Part shown: positions 29,648-38,723 of the stretch, in pieces
Layout: every line of letters begins with the position of its first letter
Position numbering within the stretch: the first letter of the stretch is position 1
DNA from: Metabacillus halosaccharovorans
GTDB lineage: Bacteria > Bacillota > Bacilli > Bacillales > Bacillaceae
Direction: 5' to 3'
Length of the DNA stretch: 64,000 nucleotides
NCBI RefSeq assembly: GCF_002019635.1
Contig: NZ_KV917372.1
Location: 1,178,001-1,242,000, forward strand
The notes under the pieces: generated by a model
Databases searched by the model: none
Told to the model about the DNA's origin: nothing
Seen by the model: only the letters and a program-made list of their open reading frames with translations
Program-made: the position numbers and the translations under genes

Positions 29648-32600
29648 TTACCTTTCTACTTTTCTTCTTTGAGCAAATACATATACACTTCCAATTAATA
29701 TCATAATTACTCCTACAATTAACCAGTTGTAATGAGAAGATGCAGTTAATGGTAAATAGTTCCCTTCTTTTGACGAAGAAACTGGTGTGTTGCCTTTGCT
29801 GCTGTCATTCGGTTTATCACTAGGATTGTTACCAGACTTTTCATCAGATTGGTCCTCTGGTTTATTGCCTGGATATTCTGAATTATCATCTCCAGTATCT
29901 CCTACCGGTTCTTCTTCCTGATTATCTCCCGGTGGTTTTTCTCCAGGATTTTCTCCAGGTTTTTCGGTAACATACGTTAATACTGCTGTTCCGCCGTTGT
30001 CTTTCGAGGGAAGTTTAATCGTTACTTCTTGCTTGTCGTTTACAACGTATTCTTTGTTGTTATATAGGTCTGTCAGTATTGTATTAGCAGCATAATCAAC
30101 CGGAAAGGTTGCTTGTTTTTCTTCGGTTGCTGTATTTAAACCTACCAAAATATTTTCATCATCATATTGTCGCTTAAAAACAATGTATTTCTCTGCATCT
30201 CCACCTGCTATTTTTTCCCTAGTTCCTTTTGAAAAGACTTTTGAGTAATCTTCTCTGATATTTAAGAGAGTAGAATAGTGTTTGTGAAGAGCCATAGCTT
30301 CCGGATTCCCATTTTCATAAAGGTCCCAAGGCATATCATCACGATTTTGACCAAATGCCAATACATTTCCATCAGCGTCTTTTTCCCAATCAGACTTACC
30401 AGATCTACCTAATTCTTCACCATAGTATATAACCGGCTGACCTTTTGATGTGATTTGTAAAGCAGATGCAACTTTCAATTTCCCTACATCACCATGGACA
30501 TATTCTGTTAAGAAGCCATTTTGATCATGACTGCTTAGGAATTGGCCAAGTGTTGCTGAATTTGTCAGCTTATTGTTTCGATCTTGTAAATAAGATTCCA
30601 CACTATCAATATTTCCGTCTACAAATGCTTTTGCTTTTTCTTTAAAATCAAAATCTAATAGAGAATCCATTTGACCTGTACCTAAGTAGCCTCCATCATT
30701 TGCTATGCTTGCACCCCAATATTCTCCGATCATTTTGAAAGACGGATCAATGGCTGTTAGCTCATTTTTTAGTGCTTGCCATGTTGCATCTTCAACATGT
30801 TTTACTGTATCAATACGGAAATAGTCGATTGTATCTCCACGATCTGTTCTTGCCTTTTCAAGCCATTCTGTTTGCCAATTAATGATTTTTTGTCGTACTG
30901 CTGGATCTTCTGTTTTGAAGTCTGGAAGATTATCAAGTTCTCCCCTTACCGTAGGGTCCTCATCCACTGTTCTTAACATTCCATTAAACGCTGCTAATTC
31001 GTCCTCTGTAGGAAGATTTTCTGCATCAGCTTTCCATGTATCCCAAATATCTCCATCCATTCCATAACCAGCATGATTTACAACTACATCAAGCATGATT
31101 TTAATTCCACGATCATGAGCTTTTTCAATAAGCTCTTGGAATGTTTCCATATCACCTAAATGTTCATCTAAAGTAGTAAAATCCTTTGCCCAGTATCCAT
31201 GATAGCCATACTGCTTTGGTTCAAGACCTGCAGCGGTTTTAAAATCTAAACCTTTGTTGAATTCAATATTATCGACAATTGGCGAAATCCAGATTGTATT
31301 GATTCCTAAGTCATCAATATAATCTAATTCATCAATAATCCCTTGTAAATCACCACCATGATATGCTTCTGAGTGAGCTGGATCATATTCTTCCTTACCA
31401 TTATTAGATGGATCACCATCTTTAAAACGGTCTGTTAGCATAAAGTAAATACGTGCTTCATCCCAATTAAAGCTTATTTTTCCACCAATAGATTGCTCTG
31501 GTTTAACGGTTACTTTTGCTGATTGCTTATGCGTGTTACCAAATTCATCGATGACGACGATTTTAATCTCTTTTTCACCAGCTGTAACGGATTGATTAGC
31601 AGCTATTGAAACAGCGCCTACATTTGGATCAATATCAACCTTTTCCTTGCCACCAAGTGCCTCAAAGTCGGCATATATTTCTCTAATGTTTACCTTGTCT
31701 TCAGAAGTTACCTCTACTTTTAAAACAGCATTTTCATCAAAAGAGATTTCAGAAGGAGAAACGTTTGTCTTAATTGTAAGATTTGGACGTGTGTACGTAA
31801 TCGTTGACTTACCATTCTTTGTATTTTTTGGATCAGTTACCTCGATTGTTTCATCATCTTTTGTGACCAAGAATTTATACGCATGTGTTCCTTCCTCTAA
31901 GCCTTCAAGCTTATATGAAAAATACTCATTTTCCTTACTGTATTCTAATGGATATTCTTTTCCATCGATTTTCACTTTTACTTCTTCGATTGAATGCATT
32001 TCATCACTTTGGAATAATTCTTCGTCTCGATAATAGAACGTAACATTCCCATCCTCTAAAACAGGTCCGTTGACAGATGGTACAACTGTTTGTCCCGGGA
32101 CACCAGTGACAACGGTCACTTTAGTAATAATATCATCCCTGTTAATTTGAACGTTATGGTCATCACTGTCAGGAGAAATTTTTGCTGTATTCCAATCAGT
32201 ACCTTTACGTATTAAGAACCCAATTGATTCTGTTTCAGGAGCAATCTCAACGTTTGCTACTGCTGTATCACCATCAATTGTTTCAAAATCGATTTGATCG
32301 TTTTTCACACCAGTGTTCCATACCCAGAGGTTCCAAGCACCAAAGTCACCTGTAAACTCTCCATCAGGACGAACATATTTTATGCGAACATAACGCTTTA
32401 CATTTTTCTTTACGTCAATATCAAATGTTGCATCTGCATCACCTGAGGTAGCAGTGATTGTAACGTTACCTGGTTTAATTCCAGTAACTTTCCCCGTGGT
32501 ATCAACGGTTGCAATAGATTTATCAGACGATGACCATACTACTTTTGCATGAAGCATATCTTGGTTAAATTGGTCTTTTACGTGAGCTGAAAGCTGAGTT

Positions 32601-35600
32601 GAATATGTCTCAAAAACAGAGTTATTACCTACAATAGAAATTGTATCAGCAGCTAATTTTTCCACCGTTACTTCTATTGAAGCAACAATGTCACCAGCTT
32701 TAACCTTTATTGTAGCAACACCTTCAGCTACTCCGACAACTCGTCCATTGTTTACAGTTGCTACTTCTTTGTCAGAAGTTGACCAAATAAGCTCTTCTCC
32801 GAGCATCACACGACCGCTTTGATCCTTTACATATGCAGTTACACCTTTTGTGTCGCCCGGGTTAATAGCAAATGTATCAGGATTTATCTCAATGCTGGTT
32901 GGTACAGGTGTATATTCTGCTTCAGATTGATCATATAGTACCATCATTGAAAGACCCTCAACAGATACTTTGTCTGATTTTACTGTACGTATTGTTTCTG
33001 TTCCAGCTGAAGTATGGTCAACGACAATATTCCAGTTTCCGACTGTTGGTAGAGCTACTTCTTTTGTTGTTTTATTTGCATTATAAATCACAACAATATT
33101 TTTCCATGTATCATTGTTTGCATTGTCTTTTAATTGGTATGCGACAATGTTATCCTTCTGATTAAAAACTTGAAGATGTTTTTCGATTTTTTCTTTTGAC
33201 TCCATTTTAAAAGCGGCGTGTTTTTTTCGTAATTCTATTAAGCCTTTGTAGTAGTTAAAGACTGATTGATATTCATCTTTTAGTTCCCAACGGATTTTGT
33301 TAATTGTATCAGGACTCTTGTAGCTATTGTGTACACCATATTTACTTCTTAACATTTCTTCACCGGCATGAAGAAATGGAATACCTTGTGAAGTTAGGAC
33401 GATTCCGTTGGCCAATAAACTGCGTTTAACCCATTCATTGTTCAATGCATTTTCTTCTGTGACGACTGCATGGGGATCATACTGCTCTGACTCGTGATTA
33501 CCATCAGTTCCGGCAACTCTCATTAATTTGTCCCAAAGGTTTAAATTATCATGTGCTGTAACATACGTAATACTTTCTTGAGGCTTACTTGTAAATTGAT
33601 CGATAGCACCTTTTAAGCCGGCAACGATATCTCCTTCTTTACCCGAAGCACCTGTTGCAAAACCAGTCCCAGCTCCATCACTGTCTCCTTTGATGGCACC
33701 TCGGATATTATCGTTAAAAACAGCATAGCCTTGATCTTTTTGTGAGCCTTTTACATGCTGCATTGAATTTGGCAGGCTAGTTGTACCACCAGTCCAAGGT
33801 TCACCATAAATCAACATATTCGGATCTACATTGTTCTTCAATTCTTTCGTTAATTCCTGCATTGTTTTTTGATCAATTAAGCCCATTAAGTCAAAACGGA
33901 AGCCATCAATACCAAATTCTGTAGCCCAATAATGAACAGAATCTTTAATATATTTACGAACCATCGGTCGTTCTGAAGCTACTTCATTTCCTGTTCCTGA
34001 GCCATTTGTAATTTCCCCTGTATCATCTGTACGATAATAATAACCTGGAACAATCAAATCAAATGGGGAACTGCCTTCCAATTGTGTTGATTCGTTCATA
34101 TACGTGTGATTATACACAACGTCTGAAATGACACGTATTCCATGATCATGTAAAGATTGAACCATTTGCTTGTATTCTATTATTCTACTAGTCGGATCAG
34201 CAGGGTCAGTAGAATAAGATCCTTCCGGCACATTAAAATGTATTGGATCATATCCCCAGTTAAACTTTGCATCTGTGGAGTTAGGATCATTAACCGTTAG
34301 TTCGTTTACAGAACCGAAGTCATAGGTTGGTAATAAGTGCACATAGTTCACACCTAATTCCTTTAAAGAATCAATGCCTGTTTTCACACCATTTGGTCCT
34401 GTTGTTCCCGTTTCTGTAAATGCTAAATATTTTCCTTTATTGTCCATTCCGGATTGCTCATCAATCGAGAAATCTCTTACATGGAGTTCATAGATGATGG
34501 CATCAGCTGGTGATACAATAGCCGGTTTGTCTGTCGGGTCAAATCCATTAGGATCAGTGCTATTTAAATCAACAACAGCTGCTCTTTGGCCGTTTGCTGA
34601 CGTTGCACGCGCATATGGATCGAGCGCATAATGAAAAGTTCCATCAGCGAATTCAAGCTTGTACATATAATATTTATTTTTCAAATTTTCATTGATTGTA
34701 ACAGACCATACACCATTATTTTCTCTTTTCATGTCTGTTTCAGAACCACCTGAGTGGTCTTTAACAAAAGCACCTTCATATGTACCCTCATCTTCATAGA
34801 TTGCCAGATTTACCTTAGTTGCTGTAGGTGCCCATAGCTTGAAGGTTGTTTGACTGGAAGAGTAGGTGTAACCTAAATCATCTCCATCATAATAGAAACT
34901 ATCATCATTCAAGACATTACGCATCGTTACTTTTTGGCCTTCTGATTGCCCCAATGAAACTTCATACACGTTCCGGACATCGATACTTTCGCCATCGGCA
35001 ATTGTAAGTTGTGCTTTTTTATTACCTATAACTGTTGTTATCGTATCAATGACCTCGTTAGTTTTATTGTCCGTTAACACAAATTCTTGTTTCCCAATTT
35101 CTTTATTTGTTGTAACCAAAATTTCATTTAGTGAATCCATTAATGCAGATTGAACCATAACCGGCTCCGATGATTCTATTGTGAAAGTCGAATTTCCGTC
35201 TGTTGTATTTGGATTCAACGGATCTGTACTGTTTTCATTCCAATTGCGATTGTTAAAAATAAATTTATACTGGTACTCACCTGGTTCAAGGTCTAATATA
35301 GTAGTAGAGAAAATACCATCTTTCTCTGTTAATTCGACAGCATTTGTTAAATCCCAGTTATTAAAGCTTCCAATTACGTATACTGCGGTTTCCCCATTAC
35401 TTTCGTAATTGAATGTAACCATGTCATCCTCATTAATGACAGGGCTTTTCATAGCTGGTAATTCGGGTGGCTCACCAATCGTAAATACAGAATTCCCATT
35501 TGCTTGTTTAGAATTAGACGGATCCATTATCCATTCATCATCTACAATAAACTTATACTCATAAGTTCCTTCTGTAAGCTCTTTCGTCAGAGTCCATATT

Positions 35601-35839
35601 CCATCATCTGACTCTTCTGTCATATCAATAGCCCCATTTTGCCAATCTGTAAAGCTGCCTGCAATCTTAACAGATGTTGCTTTCCCCTCATATAAAAATG
35701 TAACAGTCCCATCATCATTGATTAGTGGACTCGTCACTTCCGCGCTAACGCTTTCATATGGAAGAAATCCCGAAAAAAGTTGTATAACGAAAGAAAGTAC
35801 AGCTAACAAAGATAACGCTCTCAATTTTGACCTCTTCAA
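29648..35839 (-). CDS. cell-wall-anchored amylopullulanase (two GH13 catalytic modules)
   Basis: The secreted protein has about 2063 residues. In order it has a signal peptide ending VSAEV and two CBM48/AMPK-like starch-binding repeats (SFTDWQNG and SFNNWDLTN). Then comes a type I pullulanase module with FNWGYDP near residue 526, nucleophile DGFRFDLMG near 647 and GEPW near 680. Two BIG2 Ig-like domains (INPGDTKGVTAYVKDQ type) and a further binding-domain linker follow. The second GH13 module is of alpha-amylase type, with YFRIDTVKHVED, GEYWG and SSHDQNG. A Glu/Pro/Asp-rich stalk leads to LPLTA, a membrane helix and RRKVER. A TTG at 35839, 9 bases after GGGGAGG, gives a normal signal peptide. 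It likely cuts alpha-1,6 and alpha-1,4 links of starch or glycogen at the cell surface. Confidence 0.92.
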   Translation of the reverse strand: MKRSKLRALSLLAVLSFVIQLFSGFLPYESVSAEVTSPLINDDGTVTFLYEGKATSVKIAGSFTDWQNGAIDMTEESDDGIWTLTKELTEGTYEYKFIVDDEWIMDPSNSKQANGNSVFTIGEPPELPAMKSPVINEDDMVTFNYESNGETAVYVIGSFNNWDLTNAVELTEKDGIFSTTILDLEPGEYQYKFIFNNRNWNENSTDPLNPNTTDGNSTFTIESSEPVMVQSALMDSLNEILVTTNKEIGKQEFVLTDNKTNEVIDTITTVIGNKKAQLTIADGESIDVRNVYEVSLGQSEGQKVTMRNVLNDDSFYYDGDDLGYTYSSSQTTFKLWAPTATKVNLAIYEDEGTYEGAFVKDHSGGSETDMKRENNGVWSVTINENLKNKYYMYKLEFADGTFHYALDPYARATSANGQRAAVVDLNSTDPNGFDPTDKPAIVSPADAIIYELHVRDFSIDEQSGMDNKGKYLAFTETGTTGPNGVKTGIDSLKELGVNYVHLLPTYDFGSVNELTVNDPNSTDAKFNWGYDPIHFNVPEGSYSTDPADPTSRIIEYKQMVQSLHDHGIRVISDVVYNHTYMNESTQLEGSSPFDLIVPGYYYRTDDTGEITNGSGTGNEVASERPMVRKYIKDSVHYWATEFGIDGFRFDLMGLIDQKTMQELTKELKNNVDPNMLIYGEPWTGGTTSLPNSMQHVKGSQKDQGYAVFNDNIRGAIKGDSDGAGTGFATGASGKEGDIVAGLKGAIDQFTSKPQESITYVTAHDNLNLWDKLMRVAGTDGNHESEQYDPHAVVTEENALNNEWVKRSLLANGIVLTSQGIPFLHAGEEMLRSKYGVHNSYKSPDTINKIRWELKDEYQSVFNYYKGLIELRKKHAAFKMESKEKIEKHLQVFNQKDNIVAYQLKDNANNDTWKNIVVIYNANKTTKEVALPTVGNWNIVVDHTSAGTETIRTVKSDKVSVEGLSMMVLYDQSEAEYTPVPTSIEINPDTFAINPGDTKGVTAYVKDQSGRVMLGEELIWSTSDKEVATVNNGRVVGVAEGVATIKVKAGDIVASIEVTVEKLAADTISIVGNNSVFETYSTQLSAHVKDQFNQDMLHAKVVWSSSDKSIATVDTTGKVTGIKPGNVTITATSGDADATFDIDVKKNVKRYVRIKYVRPDGEFTGDFGAWNLWVWNTGVKNDQIDFETIDGDTAVANVEIAPETESIGFLIRKGTDWNTAKISPDSDDHNVQINRDDIITKVTVVTGVPGQTVVPSVNGPVLEDGNVTFYYRDEELFQSDEMHSIEEVKVKIDGKEYPLEYSKENEYFSYKLEGLEEGTHAYKFLVTKDDETIEVTDPKNTKNGKSTITYTRPNLTIKTNVSPSEISFDENAVLKVEVTSEDKVNIREIYADFEALGGKEKVDIDPNVGAVSIAANQSVTAGEKEIKIVVIDEFGNTHKQSAKVTVKPEQSIGGKISFNWDEARIYFMLTDRFKDGDPSNNGKEEYDPAHSEAYHGGDLQGIIDELDYIDDLGINTIWISPIVDNIEFNKGLDFKTAAGLEPKQYGYHGYWAKDFTTLDEHLGDMETFQELIEKAHDRGIKIMLDVVVNHAGYGMDGDIWDTWKADAENLPTEDELAAFNGMLRTVDEDPTVRGELDNLPDFKTEDPAVRQKIINWQTEWLEKARTDRGDTIDYFRIDTVKHVEDATWQALKNELTAIDPSFKMIGEYWGASIANDGGYLGTGQMDSLLDFDFKEKAKAFVDGNIDSVESYLQDRNNKLTNSATLGQFLSSHDQNGFLTEYVHGDVGKLKVASALQITSKGQPVIYYGEELGRSGKSDWEKDADGNVLAFGQNRDDMPWDLYENGNPEAMALHKHYSTLLNIREDYSKVFSKGTREKIAGGDAEKYIVFKRQYDDENILVGLNTATEEKQATFPVDYAANTILTDLYNNKEYVVNDKQEVTIKLPSKDNGGTAVLTYVTEKPGENPGEKPPGDNQEEEPVGDTGDDNSEYPGNKPEDQSDEKSGNNPSDKPNDSSKGNTPVSSSKEGNYLPLTASSHYNWLIVGVIMILIGSVYVFAQRRKVER

Positions 35840-35935
35840 GTTCCTTTGCCTCCCCTTTAAATCTATCGTTTTTTGCGAAAACGATTGCACAATAATAAAG
35901 AAATAAAAAACATATTTTATCTATATAACCCCTTA

Positions 35936-35950
35936 TGCAAACGCTTTCTA
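35936..35950 (-). promoter_or_regulatory. candidate cre (CcpA) site upstream of the amylopullulanase gene
   Basis: On the minus strand TAGAAAGCGTTTGCA fits the cre consensus WTGNAANCGNWNNCA with one mismatch. It stands about 100 bases before the start codon, as expected for carbon catabolite repression of a starch-degrading enzyme. Confidence 0.45.
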
Positions 35951-36054
35951 TCTAATTTAGAATATCACCTTCAAAATATTGTTGCAATACCTATTATGAA
36001 TCCATCAACATTTTATCACCTCATTAGAGCAATCAAATTCGTGTAGATTGCTCG

Positions 36055-36573
36055 TCATTGAGTTAAAATCCATTGAGATGCCATTAATAATGAAGGAAAT
36101 CGGGCATCTGCTAATCCTTCTTTATCACCAATTAGAATAGTTTTGGTACCTGCCTGTTTACCAGCAAATATATCAACATCTCGATCTCCTACCATATAAC
36201 TTTCCTTCAAACTTACCTCATGTTTTTCCGCTAATGTATAAAGCATTTCTGGCTCTGGCTTTCGACATGCACAACCAGAGTTCGGTTTGTGTGGACAATA
36301 GATGATATCATCAATTCTTCCTCCATTTTCTGCAATATCCTGCTTCATTTTTTCATGAACCTTTCTTAGCATACCTTCCTTCATATACCCAAAACCAACA
36401 CCACCTTGATTTGTCACCACAAAGACAAGATAACCTGCGTTGTTTAAGAGTTTTATTCCTTCAACAACTCCTTCTAATAAATGCATTTGCTCAGGTTTGT
36501 TAACAAATTTTACACGGTTACTTAACACCTCATTAATGACACCGTCTCGATCAAGGAACACAGCTTTTTTCAT
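36055..36573 (-). CDS. HAD-IIIA phosphatase, GmhB-like
   Basis: The 172-residue protein has motif I FLDRDGVIN, motif II VVTNQGGV, a zinc-type cysteine set CPHKPNSGCACRKP and motif IV MVGDRDVDIFAGKQAG. This is the D-glycero-D-manno-heptose-1,7-bisphosphate 7-phosphatase layout. The ATG at 36573 has AAAGGAG upstream. No heptose pathway partner is nearby, so the true substrate could be another sugar phosphate. It is divergent from ligD. Confidence 0.85.
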   Translation of the reverse strand: MKKAVFLDRDGVINEVLSNRVKFVNKPEQMHLLEGVVEGIKLLNNAGYLVFVVTNQGGVGFGYMKEGMLRKVHEKMKQDIAENGGRIDDIIYCPHKPNSGCACRKPEPEMLYTLAEKHEVSLKESYMVGDRDVDIFAGKQAGTKTILIGDKEGLADARFPSLLMASQWILTQ

Positions 36574-36660
36574 AATTAGAATTCTCCTTTCATGAATCGT
36601 CACGAATTTGATCATATTAATGATAAAGAAAATAGTCTAAATTTTGAAGGATGATGCTCT

Positions 36661-38493
36661 TTGAAACCAATGCTACCAACATTACATACTGATATCCCTA
36701 AAGGTTCCGATTGGATTTATGAAACAAAGTATGATGGATTTCGTTCAATCTTATATGTAACCGATTCAACAATTGAATTAATGAGCCGAAATGAAAAGTC
36801 ATTAAACAGGCAATTCCCGGAAATTATTTCTGAAATTGAGAGAATGAAAGACACTTTCAAACCATATTTGCCCATCATTTTGGATGGAGAAATTGTCTAC
36901 CTTACCTCAAAACATTTCTCAGATTTTGAACAACTCCAAATTAGAGGAAGATTAAAAAATCAAGACAAAATCGAAAATGAAGCCCAAAAACACTCTTGCC
37001 GGTTTCTAGCCTTTGACCTTTTGGAGATAAGCGGAGAAACGCTATTCACCAAGTCACTTAATGAGCGAAAAGAACTGCTTTATAATTTATTCAAAACGTT
37101 TGAATCTGAATATGTAGATCCAACTTCATCCAATCTTTTACAGTATGTTCCTTATACAACGAACTATTCCAAGTTGTGGGAAGAAATACGACTTGAAAAT
37201 GGAGAAGGAATTATTGCCAAACAATTAAAAAGTAAATGGGAGGCCGGGGTACGTACACAACAATGGTTAAAAATTAAAAACTATAAATATGCAACCTTTT
37301 TTATTACGGGTTATGACAAAGAGAATGGATATTTTCATGTTGGTGTTTTTCAAAACAAAAAAATTGTTCCATTAGGGGTGTTCTCACATGGAATATCAAG
37401 TACCGAACGTGAAGCACTTCTTACAATAGTTCGTGAAAATAAAACAGATGAAACAACTTCTTTTATTGAGATAGAACCAGCTATTGTTGTAGAAATTCAA
37501 TTTTTATCTCTGTATAAAAATCAATTACGTGAACCTTCTTTTTCATCGTTTCGATTTGATGTCCATATTAATGATTGTACATGGGATCAATTATTAATTA
37601 AAACTGCGCCTATTCGTGACGAGATTTCCATTACACATCCCGATAAACCATTGTGGGAAACGGTTGATGTTAAGAAAGAGAATTTTTTAAGTTATCTTTA
37701 TCAAATATCACCATTGATGCTACCTTTTTTACAAAAACGTCTACTTACAGTTATTCGTTTTCCTCATGGAATGTTTGGTGAAGCTTTTTATCAAAAAAAC
37801 TGTCCTGATTATGCTCCTTCTTTTATAAAAACGAGTAAACACGATGGAATCGAATATATTATTTGTGAAGATCTTTCAACATTGATGTGGTTAGGGAATC
37901 AACTAGCATTCGAGTTCCATATTCCTTTCCAGACAATTGATACAACACACCCAACCGAAATTGTTTTTGACTTGGACCCTCCTTCTAGAGAATATTTCTC
38001 TTTAGCGATAAAAGCTGCATTAGAAATGAAAAAAATTTTTGATCAATTTCAACTTAAGACATTTCCTAAATTGTCTGGAAATAAAGGTTTGCAAATTCAT
38101 ATACCACTTACCAAAAATTCACTTACTTATGAGGAAACTCGTATATTCACAGAATTTATCGCTCATTTTCTTGTTACAAGTTTTCCTGACGATTTTACGA
38201 TTGAACGGATGAAAAAAAATCGTGGCAACCGACTTTATTTAGACTATATTCAACATGCTGAAGGCAAAACCATTATCGCTCCCTACTCTCTCCGAGGGAA
38301 AAAAGAAGGAGCATTTATCGCATCACCCCTGTTTTGGGATGAAATAAATGAACATTTGTCAGTAGAACAATTTACAATTGATGAGGTCCTTCGTCGATCA
38401 AAAACAATTGGTTGTCCTTTTCAAGATTATTTTGAATCACCTCAGGATAAAACGCTACGTACATTAATTGACCAAATCAACAATGTACAATAA
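36661..38493 (+). CDS. ligD: DNA ligase D (ligase plus polymerase)
   Basis: LigD seals and fills breaks bound by Ku. The 610-residue protein has an N-terminal ATP-dependent ligase with adenylation motif KYDGFRS (Lys23), LDGEI and WLKIKNY. The C-terminal polymerase/primase domain (about 320-600) has VFDLDPPS. The 3'-phosphoesterase domain of Pseudomonas/Mycobacterium LigD is absent, as is usual in Bacillus. Translation starts at a TTG after AAGGATG. Unlike in B. subtilis, it is not adjacent to ku. Confidence 0.93.
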   Translation: MKPMLPTLHTDIPKGSDWIYETKYDGFRSILYVTDSTIELMSRNEKSLNRQFPEIISEIERMKDTFKPYLPIILDGEIVYLTSKHFSDFEQLQIRGRLKNQDKIENEAQKHSCRFLAFDLLEISGETLFTKSLNERKELLYNLFKTFESEYVDPTSSNLLQYVPYTTNYSKLWEEIRLENGEGIIAKQLKSKWEAGVRTQQWLKIKNYKYATFFITGYDKENGYFHVGVFQNKKIVPLGVFSHGISSTEREALLTIVRENKTDETTSFIEIEPAIVVEIQFLSLYKNQLREPSFSSFRFDVHINDCTWDQLLIKTAPIRDEISITHPDKPLWETVDVKKENFLSYLYQISPLMLPFLQKRLLTVIRFPHGMFGEAFYQKNCPDYAPSFIKTSKHDGIEYIICEDLSTLMWLGNQLAFEFHIPFQTIDTTHPTEIVFDLDPPSREYFSLAIKAALEMKKIFDQFQLKTFPKLSGNKGLQIHIPLTKNSLTYEETRIFTEFIAHFLVTSFPDDFTIERMKKNRGNRLYLDYIQHAEGKTIIAPYSLRGKKEGAFIASPLFWDEINEHLSVEQFTIDEVLRRSKTIGCPFQDYFESPQDKTLRTLIDQINNVQ

Positions 38494-38551
38494 GGGGAAC
38501 TATAATTCGTTTGCTCTTAGTTGGAGGTCGTTTTAATTCTAAATCTTCATT

Positions 38552-38656
38552 TGCTCTATAATGAAAGACAATCTGATTCGGTTTCATTTCAATTTTGTCT
38601 TTCATATGCTCTATAAGAGACAATCTGAATTAGTTTCTTTTCCATCCTGTCTTTCA
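38552..38656. repeat. two tandem imperfect repeats of about 55 bases with internal hairpins
   Basis: TGCTCTATA at 38552 and again at 38607 opens two similar units (GACAATCTGA...GTTTC...GTCTTTCA). In the first unit ATGAAAGACAA (38561-38571) pairs perfectly with TTGTCTTTCAT (38595-38605). They lie between the ligD stop and the shared terminator, with no coding potential. Confidence 0.7.
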
Positions 38657-38678
38657 ACATACAATAAGATCAAAAATG

Positions 38679-38723
38679 TAAAGCAAAGTGGACAGTCTAC
38701 ATTGACTGCCCACTTTGCTTTAC
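38679..38723. terminator. bidirectional terminator between ligD and the RND gene
   Basis: GTAAAGCAAAGTGG-CAGTC pairs with GACTG-CCACTTTGCTTTAC over a short loop. It overlaps the end of the RND gene. Confidence 0.85.

Noticed and set aside
38552-38656. CRISPR array
   Set aside because: There are only two imperfect units, no spacers of regular size and no cas genes.
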